Source of the DNA: an uncultured Bacteroidales bacterium
GTDB taxonomy: Bacteria > Bacteroidota > Bacteroidia > Bacteroidales > UBA932
Direction of reading: 5' to 3'
DNA length: 64,000 nucleotides
NCBI GenBank assembly: GCA_944322715.1
Contig: CALUPT010000001.1
Span: 1 to 64,000, forward strand
Part shown: positions 44,580 through 53,383 of the stretch, piece after piece
How the letters are laid out: each line of letters starts with the position of its first letter
How positions within the stretch are numbered: the stretch's first letter is position 1
Notes under the pieces: model-generated
Told to the model about the DNA's origin: nothing
The model's input: only the letters and a program-made list of their open reading frames with translations
Database searches by the model: none
Made by a program: the position numbers and the translations under genes

Positions 44580-46475
44580 ATGAATATGAGAAAAAATATA
44601 TTGAAAATTTTTCTTGTCGGAGCATTGACAACCGGATCGCTGGTTTCATGCGATTTCCTCGATGTGTCTGATGAGCTCGGAGGAATCTCGGATTTCGAGA
44701 ATATCTTCAACAATGTGGACCGCACCAGAAAATGGTATGGGCAGTGCTTCGACAACAGGCCTGACTATTCCAATATCTGGGGAGCCAACAACGATATGGG
44801 CGGATGCTGGGCAGGATTTGCAGACGAGATCTACACCCGTGAGCACAACAAGTACGGCAAATACTCCAACTGGAACTCGGACCTGAGCTACAACCACAGG
44901 TGGTCAAGTCTGTATGGATCTATCCGCCAGTGCAACATCTTCCTTGAAATGGCACATCCTCTCCAGGAAGAGGGAGGAAGCGATGCCCCTAAAATCGATG
45001 ATGCAGAAATGACCAAGATGAAAGCAGAAGTCAAATTCATGCGCGCCATCTACCACTACTACCTTTTCGAGATGTACGGGCCTATCCCTATCGTCGAGAA
45101 CTCGTACACCCTCGAAAACCTGCCTGACCTCGAAAGAAAACCTGTGGATTATGTGGTCAACTGGATAGATACCCAACTTTCAGAGTGTATGGACGACATG
45201 AACCCTACTCCTTATACGGACACGGAGAACATGCGCGGCGTGCCTACCAAAGGAGTCGCCATGGCATACAGGGCCAAGCTCGCTGTCTACGCTGCAAGCC
45301 CGCTGTTCAACGGTGAATGGGAGTACGGACGCAACCTGCAGAACCTCGATGGGACGAAGCTCTTTCCGGATGTAAGCGGGAAAAAAGATAAGATTGACAG
45401 GGCTGTGGAGCGTCTGAAAGAATTCATACAGTATGCCGAAGACGGAAACTACGAGCTCGTCGATAATGACACTCCAGCACAGGATCTCTATGACCTGTTC
45501 CAGACCTATACCAGCGAGATTATCTGGGCGACGACAACCAACAGCTGGGGTTCCCTCGGGTCAGAGGCTTTCGATGGACATGCTACACCTGTCGGACAAT
45601 ACAAAGGTCTCAACGGACTTGATATGCTTCAGGAACTCGTGGATGACTTCTATGATGCTGAAGGCCGGCCTGTAGCTTTCAGAAGCTACGAGCACGAGAA
45701 CTTCCTTCCGAAATCTGAAATCTATGACGAGAACAGATTCGGGACTCTGACTCTCGCCGACAAATATGACGAGTGGAGTCTCGAGAGACTGAACGCATCT
45801 TACGACAATGTATATGGAATGTATCTCGACAGAGAGCCGCGATTCTACAACAGCGTGACATTCACAGGTATGTACTGGCCGTCATCCAAAGAGCGCATTG
45901 AATTCGACTATAGCGGAGAATCCGGAAGCATGAGCAACACGGAAGTACCTAACACGGGGCACATGCTTTACAAGCGCTATGCGCGCAATCTCGGAAACGG
46001 GACAGGACTTGTTTCAAGCCAGTACCGTCCATCCATCATCTTCCGTCTTGCAGAGTTCTACCTGCTCTATGCGGAAATGCTCAACGAGCAGGATGCTGCA
46101 GGCAACCAGGAGGAGATTCTCAGATGTGTCAACCTTATCCGCAATCGTGCAGGTATTCCTGACCTTGAAGATGTAAATCCGCAGATAGTGGGCAACCAGG
46201 ATCTGATGCGCGATGCAATCCGCAGGGAGAGCCGCATCGAGCTCTGCTCCGAAGGTCAGAGATATTTCGATCTCTGCCGCTGGCTGCTCGCCAAGGAGGT
46301 CCTCAACGGATACATGCACAGGATGAACACCTACAAGAATGAAGAAGATGGATTCTACACGAGAATGAACTTCAACAGAAGGTACTTCGGAGACAAGAAC
46401 TATCTCTACCCTATCCCTAACGATGAAATAAAGAGGAGCAAAAACGGTCTCCTTGTCCAGAACCCTGGATGGTAA
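44580..46475 (+). CDS. SusD-like surface glycan-binding lipoprotein
   Basis: The protein is 631 aa with a lipobox (LTTGSLVSCDFLDVSDEL). MRKN at 44586 is a second possible start. The RagB/SusD pattern is clear: YHYYLFEMYGPIPIV, GVAMAYRAKLAVYAASPLFNG, and the C-terminal DAIRRESRIELCSEGQRYFDLCRW with YLYPIPNDEIKRSKNG. It forms the lid of the SusC transporter and captures glycan at the cell surface. It is directly downstream of susC, as usual. Confidence 0.95.
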   Translation: MNMRKNILKIFLVGALTTGSLVSCDFLDVSDELGGISDFENIFNNVDRTRKWYGQCFDNRPDYSNIWGANNDMGGCWAGFADEIYTREHNKYGKYSNWNSDLSYNHRWSSLYGSIRQCNIFLEMAHPLQEEGGSDAPKIDDAEMTKMKAEVKFMRAIYHYYLFEMYGPIPIVENSYTLENLPDLERKPVDYVVNWIDTQLSECMDDMNPTPYTDTENMRGVPTKGVAMAYRAKLAVYAASPLFNGEWEYGRNLQNLDGTKLFPDVSGKKDKIDRAVERLKEFIQYAEDGNYELVDNDTPAQDLYDLFQTYTSEIIWATTTNSWGSLGSEAFDGHATPVGQYKGLNGLDMLQELVDDFYDAEGRPVAFRSYEHENFLPKSEIYDENRFGTLTLADKYDEWSLERLNASYDNVYGMYLDREPRFYNSVTFTGMYWPSSKERIEFDYSGESGSMSNTEVPNTGHMLYKRYARNLGNGTGLVSSQYRPSIIFRLAEFYLLYAEMLNEQDAAGNQEEILRCVNLIRNRAGIPDLEDVNPQIVGNQDLMRDAIRRESRIELCSEGQRYFDLCRWLLAKEVLNGYMHRMNTYKNEEDGFYTRMNFNRRYFGDKNYLYPIPNDEIKRSKNGLLVQNPGW

Positions 46476-46486
46476 CAGTATAATCC

Positions 46487-46573
46487 GGTTGTGTCCTCCG
46501 TCCGGGTATTCCTAATCCTGACGGGTCTCTGTCATCCCGAACAGAATAAAGAGTCTGTACGGATGACACAACC
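46487..46573. repeat. 87-bp element with 15-bp terminal inverted repeats
   Basis: GGTTGTGTCCTCCGT (46487-46501) and ACGGATGACACAACC (46559-46573) are inverted repeats with one mismatch. The interior has a repeat-like core (CTGTCATCCCGAACAG and AAGAGTCTG) related to the dispersed repeats. It separates the SusD gene from the surface-protein genes. It could be a MITE- or BIME-like unit, or an attenuating stem-loop. Confidence 0.6.
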
Positions 46574-46590
46574 ATAAAACATAAGGAATA

Positions 46591-47889
46591 ATGAAAAGAT
46601 TATCGGCATATCTGATTGCAGCCATCGCCATTGCAGCGGCAGGCTGCGACAGCAATATCCCGGAAACAGGAACAATCAACAACGCCTTGGTATCAGAGGT
46701 GGTACTTGACGATTTCCTCGCTTCCGGACTTACCCTTGAGACCGGGGATGTAGTCTCTCTTCCACAATATATCAAATATCTGCCGGAAGATGCTACCAAC
46801 ACTGCCCAGCAGTACGAATCAGACAACACTGCCGTCGCTACAGTTGACGATGCAGGGACATTGACAGCCATCGGCAAAGGGAACTGTACAATCACCGTAT
46901 ATATCGGCGCAGAAGGTGTTTTCAGCGAATTTCCCGTGACTGTAAACGAAAAAGCGGCAATAGCCATCACAAGTCTGCGTTTCTTGAAGGAATCTGAAGA
47001 CTATGAACTTGCTGCGACAGAGACTGCCGACCTCAGGCGTCTTCTTTCAATAGGGTCTGCTTCGCTTACAGAAGATGCCACAGAAGCCGTCCTGTTTGAA
47101 TCATCCGATCCTGCTGTTGCCTCCATTGATGAGGACGGGATATTGACTCCGCACAAACTCGGCAAGATAACCGTCACAGCAAAAGCTGCCGTGTCGCAAG
47201 TCAATCCTGCAACTATTGACATAGGCATCTATAAATGGAACATTACAGAATATGAGAGATTCGAAGGGGATGCAAATGGCGAACAGGCAGCCATCGAAGG
47301 CGAAAACTGGTACTGGGAAGTCACAGCATCACAAAATCCTCTGCCTGATGTAGATGGTCGCAACAATAGTCTCACAGCCATGATAGACGGCAGACAGATT
47401 GTTGAAAGATATGGAGGAGTCAATGATGCTACTCTTAAAAACGGAACAGCATTTTGTCTCTGCTGCCCCGGACGCAATACAGGAGGTGTCAATCTGTCTG
47501 GAGAAAGCACCACAACCTACGAAAGCTGGTTCACTATAAACATGAAACAGTCTAAAAAAGTGAACTATTTCCGTATCAGCAACATCAGTACACATAACGG
47601 GGATGTTCTCGTGAGGTACAAAGGATTTACGGAAATCCTTGGAAGCAATGATGGATCAACATTTACCAAAATTGCGGAAAATATATCCTTTGAAAATGCC
47701 ATCACCACAGATAATGGCTCCACATACAACAGAGAAACAGCCAATATAGAAATTCCTGTAAGCGAATATCAATATCTGAAATTCCTTATGTTAGGAACAA
47801 CTTGTTACGGACCTCTTGGCAAGACAGGCGGCTCTGCACAGATTGAAGAATTCTATATGGGGTACCAGGAAAAAGTCTATGAAGAATAA
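46591..47889 (+). CDS. Surface lipoprotein with Big_2 repeats and discoidin-like C-terminus
   Basis: The protein is 432 aa with a lipobox (AIAIAAAGCDSN). Two Big_2 bacterial Ig-like domains fall at about residues 30-125 and 130-210 (SDNTAVATVDDAGTLTAIGKGN and SSDPAVASIDEDGILTPHKLG). The C-terminal ~220 residues form a discoidin/F5-8-type-like beta-sandwich, with SKKVNYFRISNIS, LGSNDGSTFTKIAENI and SAQIEEFYMGY. Its position right after susCD fits a surface glycan-binding protein (SusE/F-like role). It is a tandem paralogue of the next gene. Confidence 0.8.
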   Translation: MKRLSAYLIAAIAIAAAGCDSNIPETGTINNALVSEVVLDDFLASGLTLETGDVVSLPQYIKYLPEDATNTAQQYESDNTAVATVDDAGTLTAIGKGNCTITVYIGAEGVFSEFPVTVNEKAAIAITSLRFLKESEDYELAATETADLRRLLSIGSASLTEDATEAVLFESSDPAVASIDEDGILTPHKLGKITVTAKAAVSQVNPATIDIGIYKWNITEYERFEGDANGEQAAIEGENWYWEVTASQNPLPDVDGRNNSLTAMIDGRQIVERYGGVNDATLKNGTAFCLCCPGRNTGGVNLSGESTTTYESWFTINMKQSKKVNYFRISNISTHNGDVLVRYKGFTEILGSNDGSTFTKIAENISFENAITTDNGSTYNRETANIEIPVSEYQYLKFLMLGTTCYGPLGKTGGSAQIEEFYMGYQEKVYEE

Positions 47890-47908
47890 TACTTTAAAAC
47901 TTATCACG

Positions 47909-49441
47909 ATGAAAACGACAAAACTTATCGCTCTTTTCGCTGCTGGCGGACTTATGTTCGCAGCCTGCGAGAAACCGGAGGCCGAGGACAAGACAGTCGC
48001 TGTCGAGTCCGTGTCCCTGGATGAAGCCATTTCTGAAGGCTATGAACTTACAGAAGGGACAACCCTCGACATCTCTGAATATGTGACCGTCCTTCCGGAG
48101 AATGCAACCGACAAGACTGTCTCATACTCATCTTCCAAAACTGACATTGCGACTGTCTCAGAGGAAGGAGTCATCACCGCTGTCGCAGAAGGTGAGACTG
48201 AAATCACCGTAAAGGCCGGCGACAAGACAGCCAGATTCACCCTTACGGTAAAGGAAAAACCCGCAGGAACAGTCTCTGTAGAGTCAATTACTCTTGCTGA
48301 CGAAATCAAGAACGGCAAGTCACTCGAAGCAGAGCAGACTCTTGACATTTCAACTCTGATTAGCGTGCTCCCGGATAATGCCACTGACAAGACTGTCTCG
48401 TATTCTTCTTCAAACAAAGATGCCGCGACCATTACGGATGCCGGTGTCATCACTGCCGTTGCAGAAGGAGAGACTGTCATTACCATCACATCCAAGAGCG
48501 ATGCGAACGTAAAAGCCGAATTCACCCTGACAGTCACGGCAAAGGCTCCTGTCAATATCACTGAAATAAAGGTCAGCGAAAGTACAAAGACCTACACTTC
48601 GGAAGACCGCAAGACATACGACCTTTCCGAATATTTCACGGTAGAGCCTGCCGAGAACTCGGATGCTGTGACTTTTGCTTCATCTGATGAAGATGTGGCA
48701 AAAATCGAAAACGGAAAGATGTCTATCGGTGTCGCAGGAGAGGCTACCATCACAATTGCTGCCCAGAGCAATCCTGACATTAAAGCCACTATCACGGTAA
48801 CCGTCAACCAGTATGTCGGAGACTATCCTCGCTTCGAAGGGGACGAGAATGATGAGCAGGCTGCCATCGAAGGCGAAAACTGGTACTGGACAATGACCTT
48901 CTCCGATCCGTTGTATACTGTTGGTGACAACCATTTGATCAACGGCAGAAACAACAGTCTGACTGCAATGATTGATGGCAGACATATCGTAAACAGAGCC
49001 GGCCCTGGTAATGTTGATGATGCAAAGCTTTCCAACGGAACTGCTTTCTGCGTAAAAGGGAATGGTACAGCTGCTGACCATGTTGCATATTTCACGATTG
49101 ACATGGGCAAGAAATCAAAGGTTAATTACTTCCGTATCAGAAACATCAGCGAATCGGCAGGGGATATGCTTGTCCGGTTTAAAGCATTTACTGAAATCTC
49201 CGGAAGCGATAACGCAGATGGTCCGTTTACAACTATCGAATCAAATGTAGATTTTACGGCTGAGCAACTTGTAGAGACAGAGGATGGCTACACTCGGGAA
49301 ATTGCAAATAAATCAATATCTGAAAGCAACTACCGGTATTACAGATTCTCATTCAAAGGGACAGAATGTTTTGGCCCTAATGGAAAAACGGGATCAAGTG
49401 CACAGATTGAAGAATTCTACCTCGGATATGATGCAGAATAA
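47909..49441 (+). CDS. Surface lipoprotein with three Big_2 repeats and discoidin-like C-terminus
   Basis: The protein is 510 aa from MKTTKLIALFAAGGLMFAACE, a lipoprotein signal. An ATG at 47879 inside the previous gene would give a less clean signal. Three Big_2 domains cover about residues 25-300, the first two nearly repeated (NATDKTVSYSSSKTDIATVS and NATDKTVSYSSSNKDAATIT). The C-terminal domain matches its upstream paralogue: EQAAIEGENWYW, GRNNSLTAMIDGRHIV, KVNYFRIRNIS, SAQIEEFYLGYDAE. Role as for the paralogue: a long stalk presenting a glycan-binding head. It ends the first plus-strand block, followed by a terminator. Confidence 0.82.
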   Translation: MKTTKLIALFAAGGLMFAACEKPEAEDKTVAVESVSLDEAISEGYELTEGTTLDISEYVTVLPENATDKTVSYSSSKTDIATVSEEGVITAVAEGETEITVKAGDKTARFTLTVKEKPAGTVSVESITLADEIKNGKSLEAEQTLDISTLISVLPDNATDKTVSYSSSNKDAATITDAGVITAVAEGETVITITSKSDANVKAEFTLTVTAKAPVNITEIKVSESTKTYTSEDRKTYDLSEYFTVEPAENSDAVTFASSDEDVAKIENGKMSIGVAGEATITIAAQSNPDIKATITVTVNQYVGDYPRFEGDENDEQAAIEGENWYWTMTFSDPLYTVGDNHLINGRNNSLTAMIDGRHIVNRAGPGNVDDAKLSNGTAFCVKGNGTAADHVAYFTIDMGKKSKVNYFRIRNISESAGDMLVRFKAFTEISGSDNADGPFTTIESNVDFTAEQLVETEDGYTREIANKSISESNYRYYRFSFKGTECFGPNGKTGSSAQIEEFYLGYDAE

Positions 49442-49528
49442 CTGAACATGATAAACCTCGGCCTGGTCGGGTGATACACACATAAACAAACCTGAAAGTA
49501 CACGACCGGGCCCCGTACTACAGCATTC

Positions 49529-49568
49529 AGCCGGACACTCACTATGGTAAGTGCCCGGCTGTCTTTTG
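49529..49568 (+). terminator. Terminator of the susCD/surface-protein block
   Basis: AGCCGGACACT (49529-49539) and AGTGCCCGGCT (49550-49560) pair at 10 of 11 positions, then GTCTTTTG follows. The spacing of 88 bases from the last stop fits the end of the operon. Confidence 0.75.
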
Positions 49569-50159
49569 TCCAGACATTTCCTTATCGTAGAGGCGGACTT
49601 CCGGAAACTCCGTTTCAGCCAGGGGTGATTCTCTGAATGAATTTCATTACATTCACTTCATCGGACTCATGTTGTTTCAGGTTAGAATTGCGCCGTTCCC
49701 GGATTGTTCAAAAACGAACCCGGTATTGGACTCCCCTGTCTTATTTCCCGTTATGAATAGTTTTTCCTGAATCAGAGTTCCGCAATGGCTTTCTTCCTGG
49801 CGAATGCGATGGTGTTCCTGTAGTCGTTCTCGGTCATCATATCTCGTTCGTATTGGTTTATCCGTCTTATGCCGGGACAGGTCTCTCATCGCTCCGCGTT
49901 CCCATCTGTCTGCAAGTTTAACAAATTATACATTAAATGTCAAGATCTTCCGTGCCGGCCGCCGGAGGGCCCCATCCTATGGAGGGGGACGTCTGCCGTT
50001 GCTGCAGGCCGTGCTCCGGTGTCCGGTTGCAAAACAAGGAAAACCCGGAGTCTCTGTCAAGACCCCGGGAGCAGGTTTTTACGTTTTCGGGTATGATTTT
50101 TCTGTTTTTTGGTAAAATTTCTCTTTTGAGGATATGTTTTCATGAAATTTATTCCGAAT
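49569..50159. other. Gene-poor gap between the two plus-strand PUL blocks
   Basis: The stretch holds no convincing intact gene. It contains a possible degraded reading frame on the minus strand (49772-49885) and GC-rich unassigned sequence (49950-50090). Shortly before 50160 the DNA becomes AT-rich, as in a promoter region. Confidence 0.6.
49772..49885 (-). pseudogene. Possible remnant of an Rpn/PD-(D/E)XK transposase-like gene
   Basis: A 37-codon minus-strand frame between stops reads ... INQYERDMMTENDYRNT, then IAFARKKAIAEL. A Tyr-Glu-rich segment followed by DY-N-AFARK resembles the C-terminal tail of Rpn-family (PD-(D/E)XK) recombination-promoting proteins common in Bacteroidales. Nothing upstream continues the homology, so at most this is a short scar. 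Low confidence. Confidence 0.25.
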
Positions 50160-50224
50160 GAGACTATTGTACCATTATTTGAAATGATTGTTCAAGTGTT
50201 TTTGCCTGTCTTTGATTTTCTTTG
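50160..50224 (+). promoter_or_regulatory. Shared 38-bp element plus -7-like box, copy 2 (candidate HTCS operator)
   Basis: Positions 50160-50197 repeat GAGACTATT, TACCATTATTTGA and GTTCAAGT of 34975-35012 with identical internal spacing. After the same 19 bases comes TTTCTTTG (50217-50224). The first gene of the second block starts at 50246. The conserved length and spacing argue for a shared activator site. Confidence 0.65.
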
Positions 50225-50245
50225 AAAAAAACAAATCAGGACACC

Positions 50246-51889
50246 ATGAAAAAATTGACAGCACTGATTCTTCTGTTTCCGCTACTGGCCGCATCCTGCC
50301 GCAAGGAAGAAGCGCCGACGACTTCCCAACCGAACCCGGAACCGGCTCCGGAACCTGCGGAAATCTCCATTTCCATATCTTCAACCGGATTTTCAGACGC
50401 GGATGCATCCGGAGAGACAGTCTCAATCACTGAATTCTCCGATGGAGATGCCTGCGGACTCTATATTCTCAATGATGGCAAAATCACCGCATCCAACATC
50501 AGGATAGTCGCATCCGATAAAGCAGGCCAGATTGCATGGGAGCCAGAAGATGGAACGGCACTTGATTTCGAAGACGGCCAGAAATATTTTCTGTATTACC
50601 CATATCAGGAAACCGACAGTATGGAAGACCTGGTAGCCGGCACTGCAGACGCGAATACTACCGCAGAAGACCTGTTTGCAGGACTTGTATCGGGATGGAC
50701 TCCTGCCACCGACCAGAGCGACCAGGAAAAATTTGCGGCAGCCGACCTTATGATTGCGGAAGGGGTTGCAGCACCGGAAACCGGCGGGACCGTACCCGTT
50801 GCGTTCGGACTGACACACTGCATGGCCTTGGCTGTCATCCAAAAACCGCAGACGGTATATGATTTCGAAGAAGATTATCTCCGCGACTATACAGTGTCTT
50901 ACGACCCGTCTTTCACGGGCAGAACCCTTCTGGAGAACAACGGGACGTATCTTTGCCTTGTCAATCCCGTGTCTGCCCCGGAAATAGAGGTCCTGTTCGG
51001 GGATGACGGCAAGGAAACCATCAACACCGGAAACATCGGGGCCGGGACATACCGGACTTTCAGTATAACCGAAACTGAACAATGCTCCCTGACCATCGGA
51101 GACTACTATTGCAGGGCGGATGACGGAAAAGGGTACATTATTCCTCAGTCTGCCGTGTCCGCAATGGACAATGATACGCAGGTGGTGGGCGTGGTGTTCT
51201 ACAAAGGCCGGCACAGCAAAGACAATCTCTCGGACTACACGCAACCCTTGTCAGCAGAAGGAACAGCCTTGGGAAAAGATGTACACGGATACGCCGTGGC
51301 CTTGACAGACGCGAACAACGGGGATGCAGATCAGTTGAAATGGTCATCCAAGGCCATCACGAAACCGGATGATGCCGACTGGACACTGGACCAGGGGACC
51401 AGTACGGACATGACAGACTGGAACGGATACTACAACTGTTGCCGGATAAACGGTTTCGTGACCGAATATGACGGGACATACACCATGGCCGACTTCCCTG
51501 CCGCCTTTGCTGCCGCGAACTACGGAAACAGGCGCGTGGATGCAGACGGCCATGCCACAGAAGATTACGGCTGGCAGACCCGTTTCATCGCACCTTCGGA
51601 CTGCAGCGGCTGGTTCCTGCCATCTGCCGGCCAACTGACCGAAATCTACAACTGCAAGGATCTGCTTGCAGGGCAGATCGGGAAAATAAATGCCATAATC
51701 ACCGACAGTTCCAAGGAATATGTCAGGTGGATAACTTCGATAAGCCGGTATGTATGGTCCTCTACGGAATACTGGGCAAGTCCTGGCAGAAGCGCATACG
51801 CAGTCTATTTCAACGGAGGCACTGCAAACTGGCAGAATAAATACGGTGTCAGCAATGCCTACGCCGTCCGCCCTGTCCTCGCCTTTTGA
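50246..51889 (+). CDS. Fimbrillin-family lipoprotein with C-terminal DUF1566-like domain
   Basis: The protein is 547 aa from MKKLTALILLFPLLAASCRKE, a lipoprotein signal; a TTG 24 bases upstream is not needed. Residues about 35-310 follow the fimbrillin (Mfa-like) pattern: a two-domain beta protein with GQIAWEPEDGTALDFEDGQKYFLYYPYQ and LTHCMALAVIQKP. The C-terminal ~200 residues (GYYNCCRINGFVTEYDG, GWFLPSAGQLTEIYNCKD, VWSSTEYWASPGRSAYAV, NAYAVRPVLAF) match the DUF1566/Fib_succ_major-like fold with lectin-like features. It is either an adhesive surface pilin-like subunit or, in this context, a surface glycan-binding protein. It leads the second HTCS-type block. Confidence 0.78.
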   Translation: MKKLTALILLFPLLAASCRKEEAPTTSQPNPEPAPEPAEISISISSTGFSDADASGETVSITEFSDGDACGLYILNDGKITASNIRIVASDKAGQIAWEPEDGTALDFEDGQKYFLYYPYQETDSMEDLVAGTADANTTAEDLFAGLVSGWTPATDQSDQEKFAAADLMIAEGVAAPETGGTVPVAFGLTHCMALAVIQKPQTVYDFEEDYLRDYTVSYDPSFTGRTLLENNGTYLCLVNPVSAPEIEVLFGDDGKETINTGNIGAGTYRTFSITETEQCSLTIGDYYCRADDGKGYIIPQSAVSAMDNDTQVVGVVFYKGRHSKDNLSDYTQPLSAEGTALGKDVHGYAVALTDANNGDADQLKWSSKAITKPDDADWTLDQGTSTDMTDWNGYYNCCRINGFVTEYDGTYTMADFPAAFAAANYGNRRVDADGHATEDYGWQTRFIAPSDCSGWFLPSAGQLTEIYNCKDLLAGQIGKINAIITDSSKEYVRWITSISRYVWSSTEYWASPGRSAYAVYFNGGTANWQNKYGVSNAYAVRPVLAF

Positions 51890-51916
51890 TATTGTTTAAC
51901 CCATAATCAATTACAC

Positions 51917-53359
51917 ATGAAAAAGATAACCTTATCGTTCCTTATGCTTGCCACTGTCCTGTCGTTATCATGCCAGGGGATGGAGGCTGTTTCCGACAAC
52001 ACGGACAATACAGGGACAGAAACTCCGGAAAAGCCGGATGACCAGCCTCAGAAACCAACGGAAGCAATCGAATATGACAGGACAGAATGGGCTGTCGAAG
52101 CATCGCACGAACTGTTCAATGTAAACGGCAACAAGGAAGGCAATTCACTGACTTCCGCCATAGATGGAGATCCTGCCACCAATTTCTGCCTTGTACGGCC
52201 CGGGAAACAGTATGGAATCAAGGTTCCGAAAGAAGATGAGGTCTATTTCATAATAGATATGCGCGAAGCGCAGATGGTCAATTATTTCAGACTGGTATGG
52301 AGACATGATGGGACAAGCGAGATGTGGTGCAGGATATATCAGTTCGACCGGATATCCGGCAGTAACGATGGAATCAACTTCACAAAAATCGCTACCCGGG
52401 TAAAGACAGGAGCGGACAATCCTTCACAAAACTCTTCTGTCATAGCCCTACCGGATACGGAATACAGATACTATAAATTCACTACGACCAATCCTGTCTG
52501 CTGGACATGGTCCGGAGAAGAAGCGGACTGTCCGTACGCCAATCTCGGATTGACTGCAGGCAATTCCAACCAGATCAATGAGATATATCTTGGTTATGAC
52601 CCGGAAATAAGTTACTCCGGCAAAGAGTTCGATTCGAGTGCATTCCACGGGAAAAAACTTGCAGCCTTCGGCAACAGCATTACCGCAGGCGACAACAGTT
52701 GGGCGTTCCAGTTGAGATATCTGCTCGATTTCGGTGACTTCTATAACGGGGCTGTCGGCGGTGCCATTTGGGGCAAAAGAAAGAGAGACAACGGGACAAC
52801 CCAGGATTATGACGACCCTGATTTCGCCGGCATCAGCAACAGCAGCAGCGCTCCTGTCCAGGCAAGATACAACAACTGCGGAGTCGTACATGTGCAGAAA
52901 TTCCTTGCCGACAGACCTGATTTCATTCCAGACTATATACTCCTGTCATACGGAACGAATGACAGGGTGACAGAGACCGATGAACTCAGCGCAGAGGACA
53001 TGATAGAAAAAGAGACATGCACCCTTGAAGACGCTTTCGGCATTACCGGAGGCATGAGATGGTGCATCGAGACCCTGCAGGAGAGGTTCCCGCAGGCAAA
53101 GACAGTAGTTCTCTTCCCTATCCAGGCCAATCCGGAAAAATATCCAAACAAGAACCGGCAGAACCTTGAGAAGATAGCAAAGATCAAGGCAATGTGCGAT
53201 GCATACGGCATAGAATATTTCGACTGCTATCATGATTCCGGTATCGACCAGTCCAATGTCGCGACTCATCTCCGTGACGGGCTGCATCCCAACATCAAGG
53301 GACAGCTGCTTCATTCCGACTATATCGCCCGCAAACTGATAGAAACAGTGGCGAAGTAA
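51917..53359 (+). CDS. Discoidin-like domain plus SGNH hydrolase lipoprotein
   Basis: The protein is 480 aa with a lipobox (ATVLSLSCQG). Residues about 45-235 are the discoidin-like module (AQMVNYFRLVWRHDG, ISGSNDGINFTKIATRV, NSNQINEIYLGYDPE). Residues about 245-480 are an SGNH esterase: KLAAFGNSITAGDNSWAFQ (nucleophile Ser), YNGAVGGAIWG, LLSYGTNDRV, and LRDGLHPNIKGQ (Asp/His). The catalytic half is a close paralogue of 24080-24979, including a GGM(A/R)WC(L/I)(E/Q)TL segment. It probably de-esterifies the glycan at the cell surface, with the N-terminal domain binding substrate. Confidence 0.9.
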   Translation: MKKITLSFLMLATVLSLSCQGMEAVSDNTDNTGTETPEKPDDQPQKPTEAIEYDRTEWAVEASHELFNVNGNKEGNSLTSAIDGDPATNFCLVRPGKQYGIKVPKEDEVYFIIDMREAQMVNYFRLVWRHDGTSEMWCRIYQFDRISGSNDGINFTKIATRVKTGADNPSQNSSVIALPDTEYRYYKFTTTNPVCWTWSGEEADCPYANLGLTAGNSNQINEIYLGYDPEISYSGKEFDSSAFHGKKLAAFGNSITAGDNSWAFQLRYLLDFGDFYNGAVGGAIWGKRKRDNGTTQDYDDPDFAGISNSSSAPVQARYNNCGVVHVQKFLADRPDFIPDYILLSYGTNDRVTETDELSAEDMIEKETCTLEDAFGITGGMRWCIETLQERFPQAKTVVLFPIQANPEKYPNKNRQNLEKIAKIKAMCDAYGIEYFDCYHDSGIDQSNVATHLRDGLHPNIKGQLLHSDYIARKLIETVAK

Positions 53360-53383
53360 ACCATTCAAAACCACAGAGACACT

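Noticed and set aside
46591..49441. Invasin/intimin-like adhesins because of Big_2 repeats
   Set aside because: They are lipoproteins directly after susCD with a discoidin-like C-terminus and no outer-membrane barrel, fitting surface glycan-binding proteins better.
49950..50090. Possible small genes in GC-rich gap DNA
   Set aside because: The frames are short, Arg/Pro-rich, overlapping in all three phases and unlike neighbouring genes.
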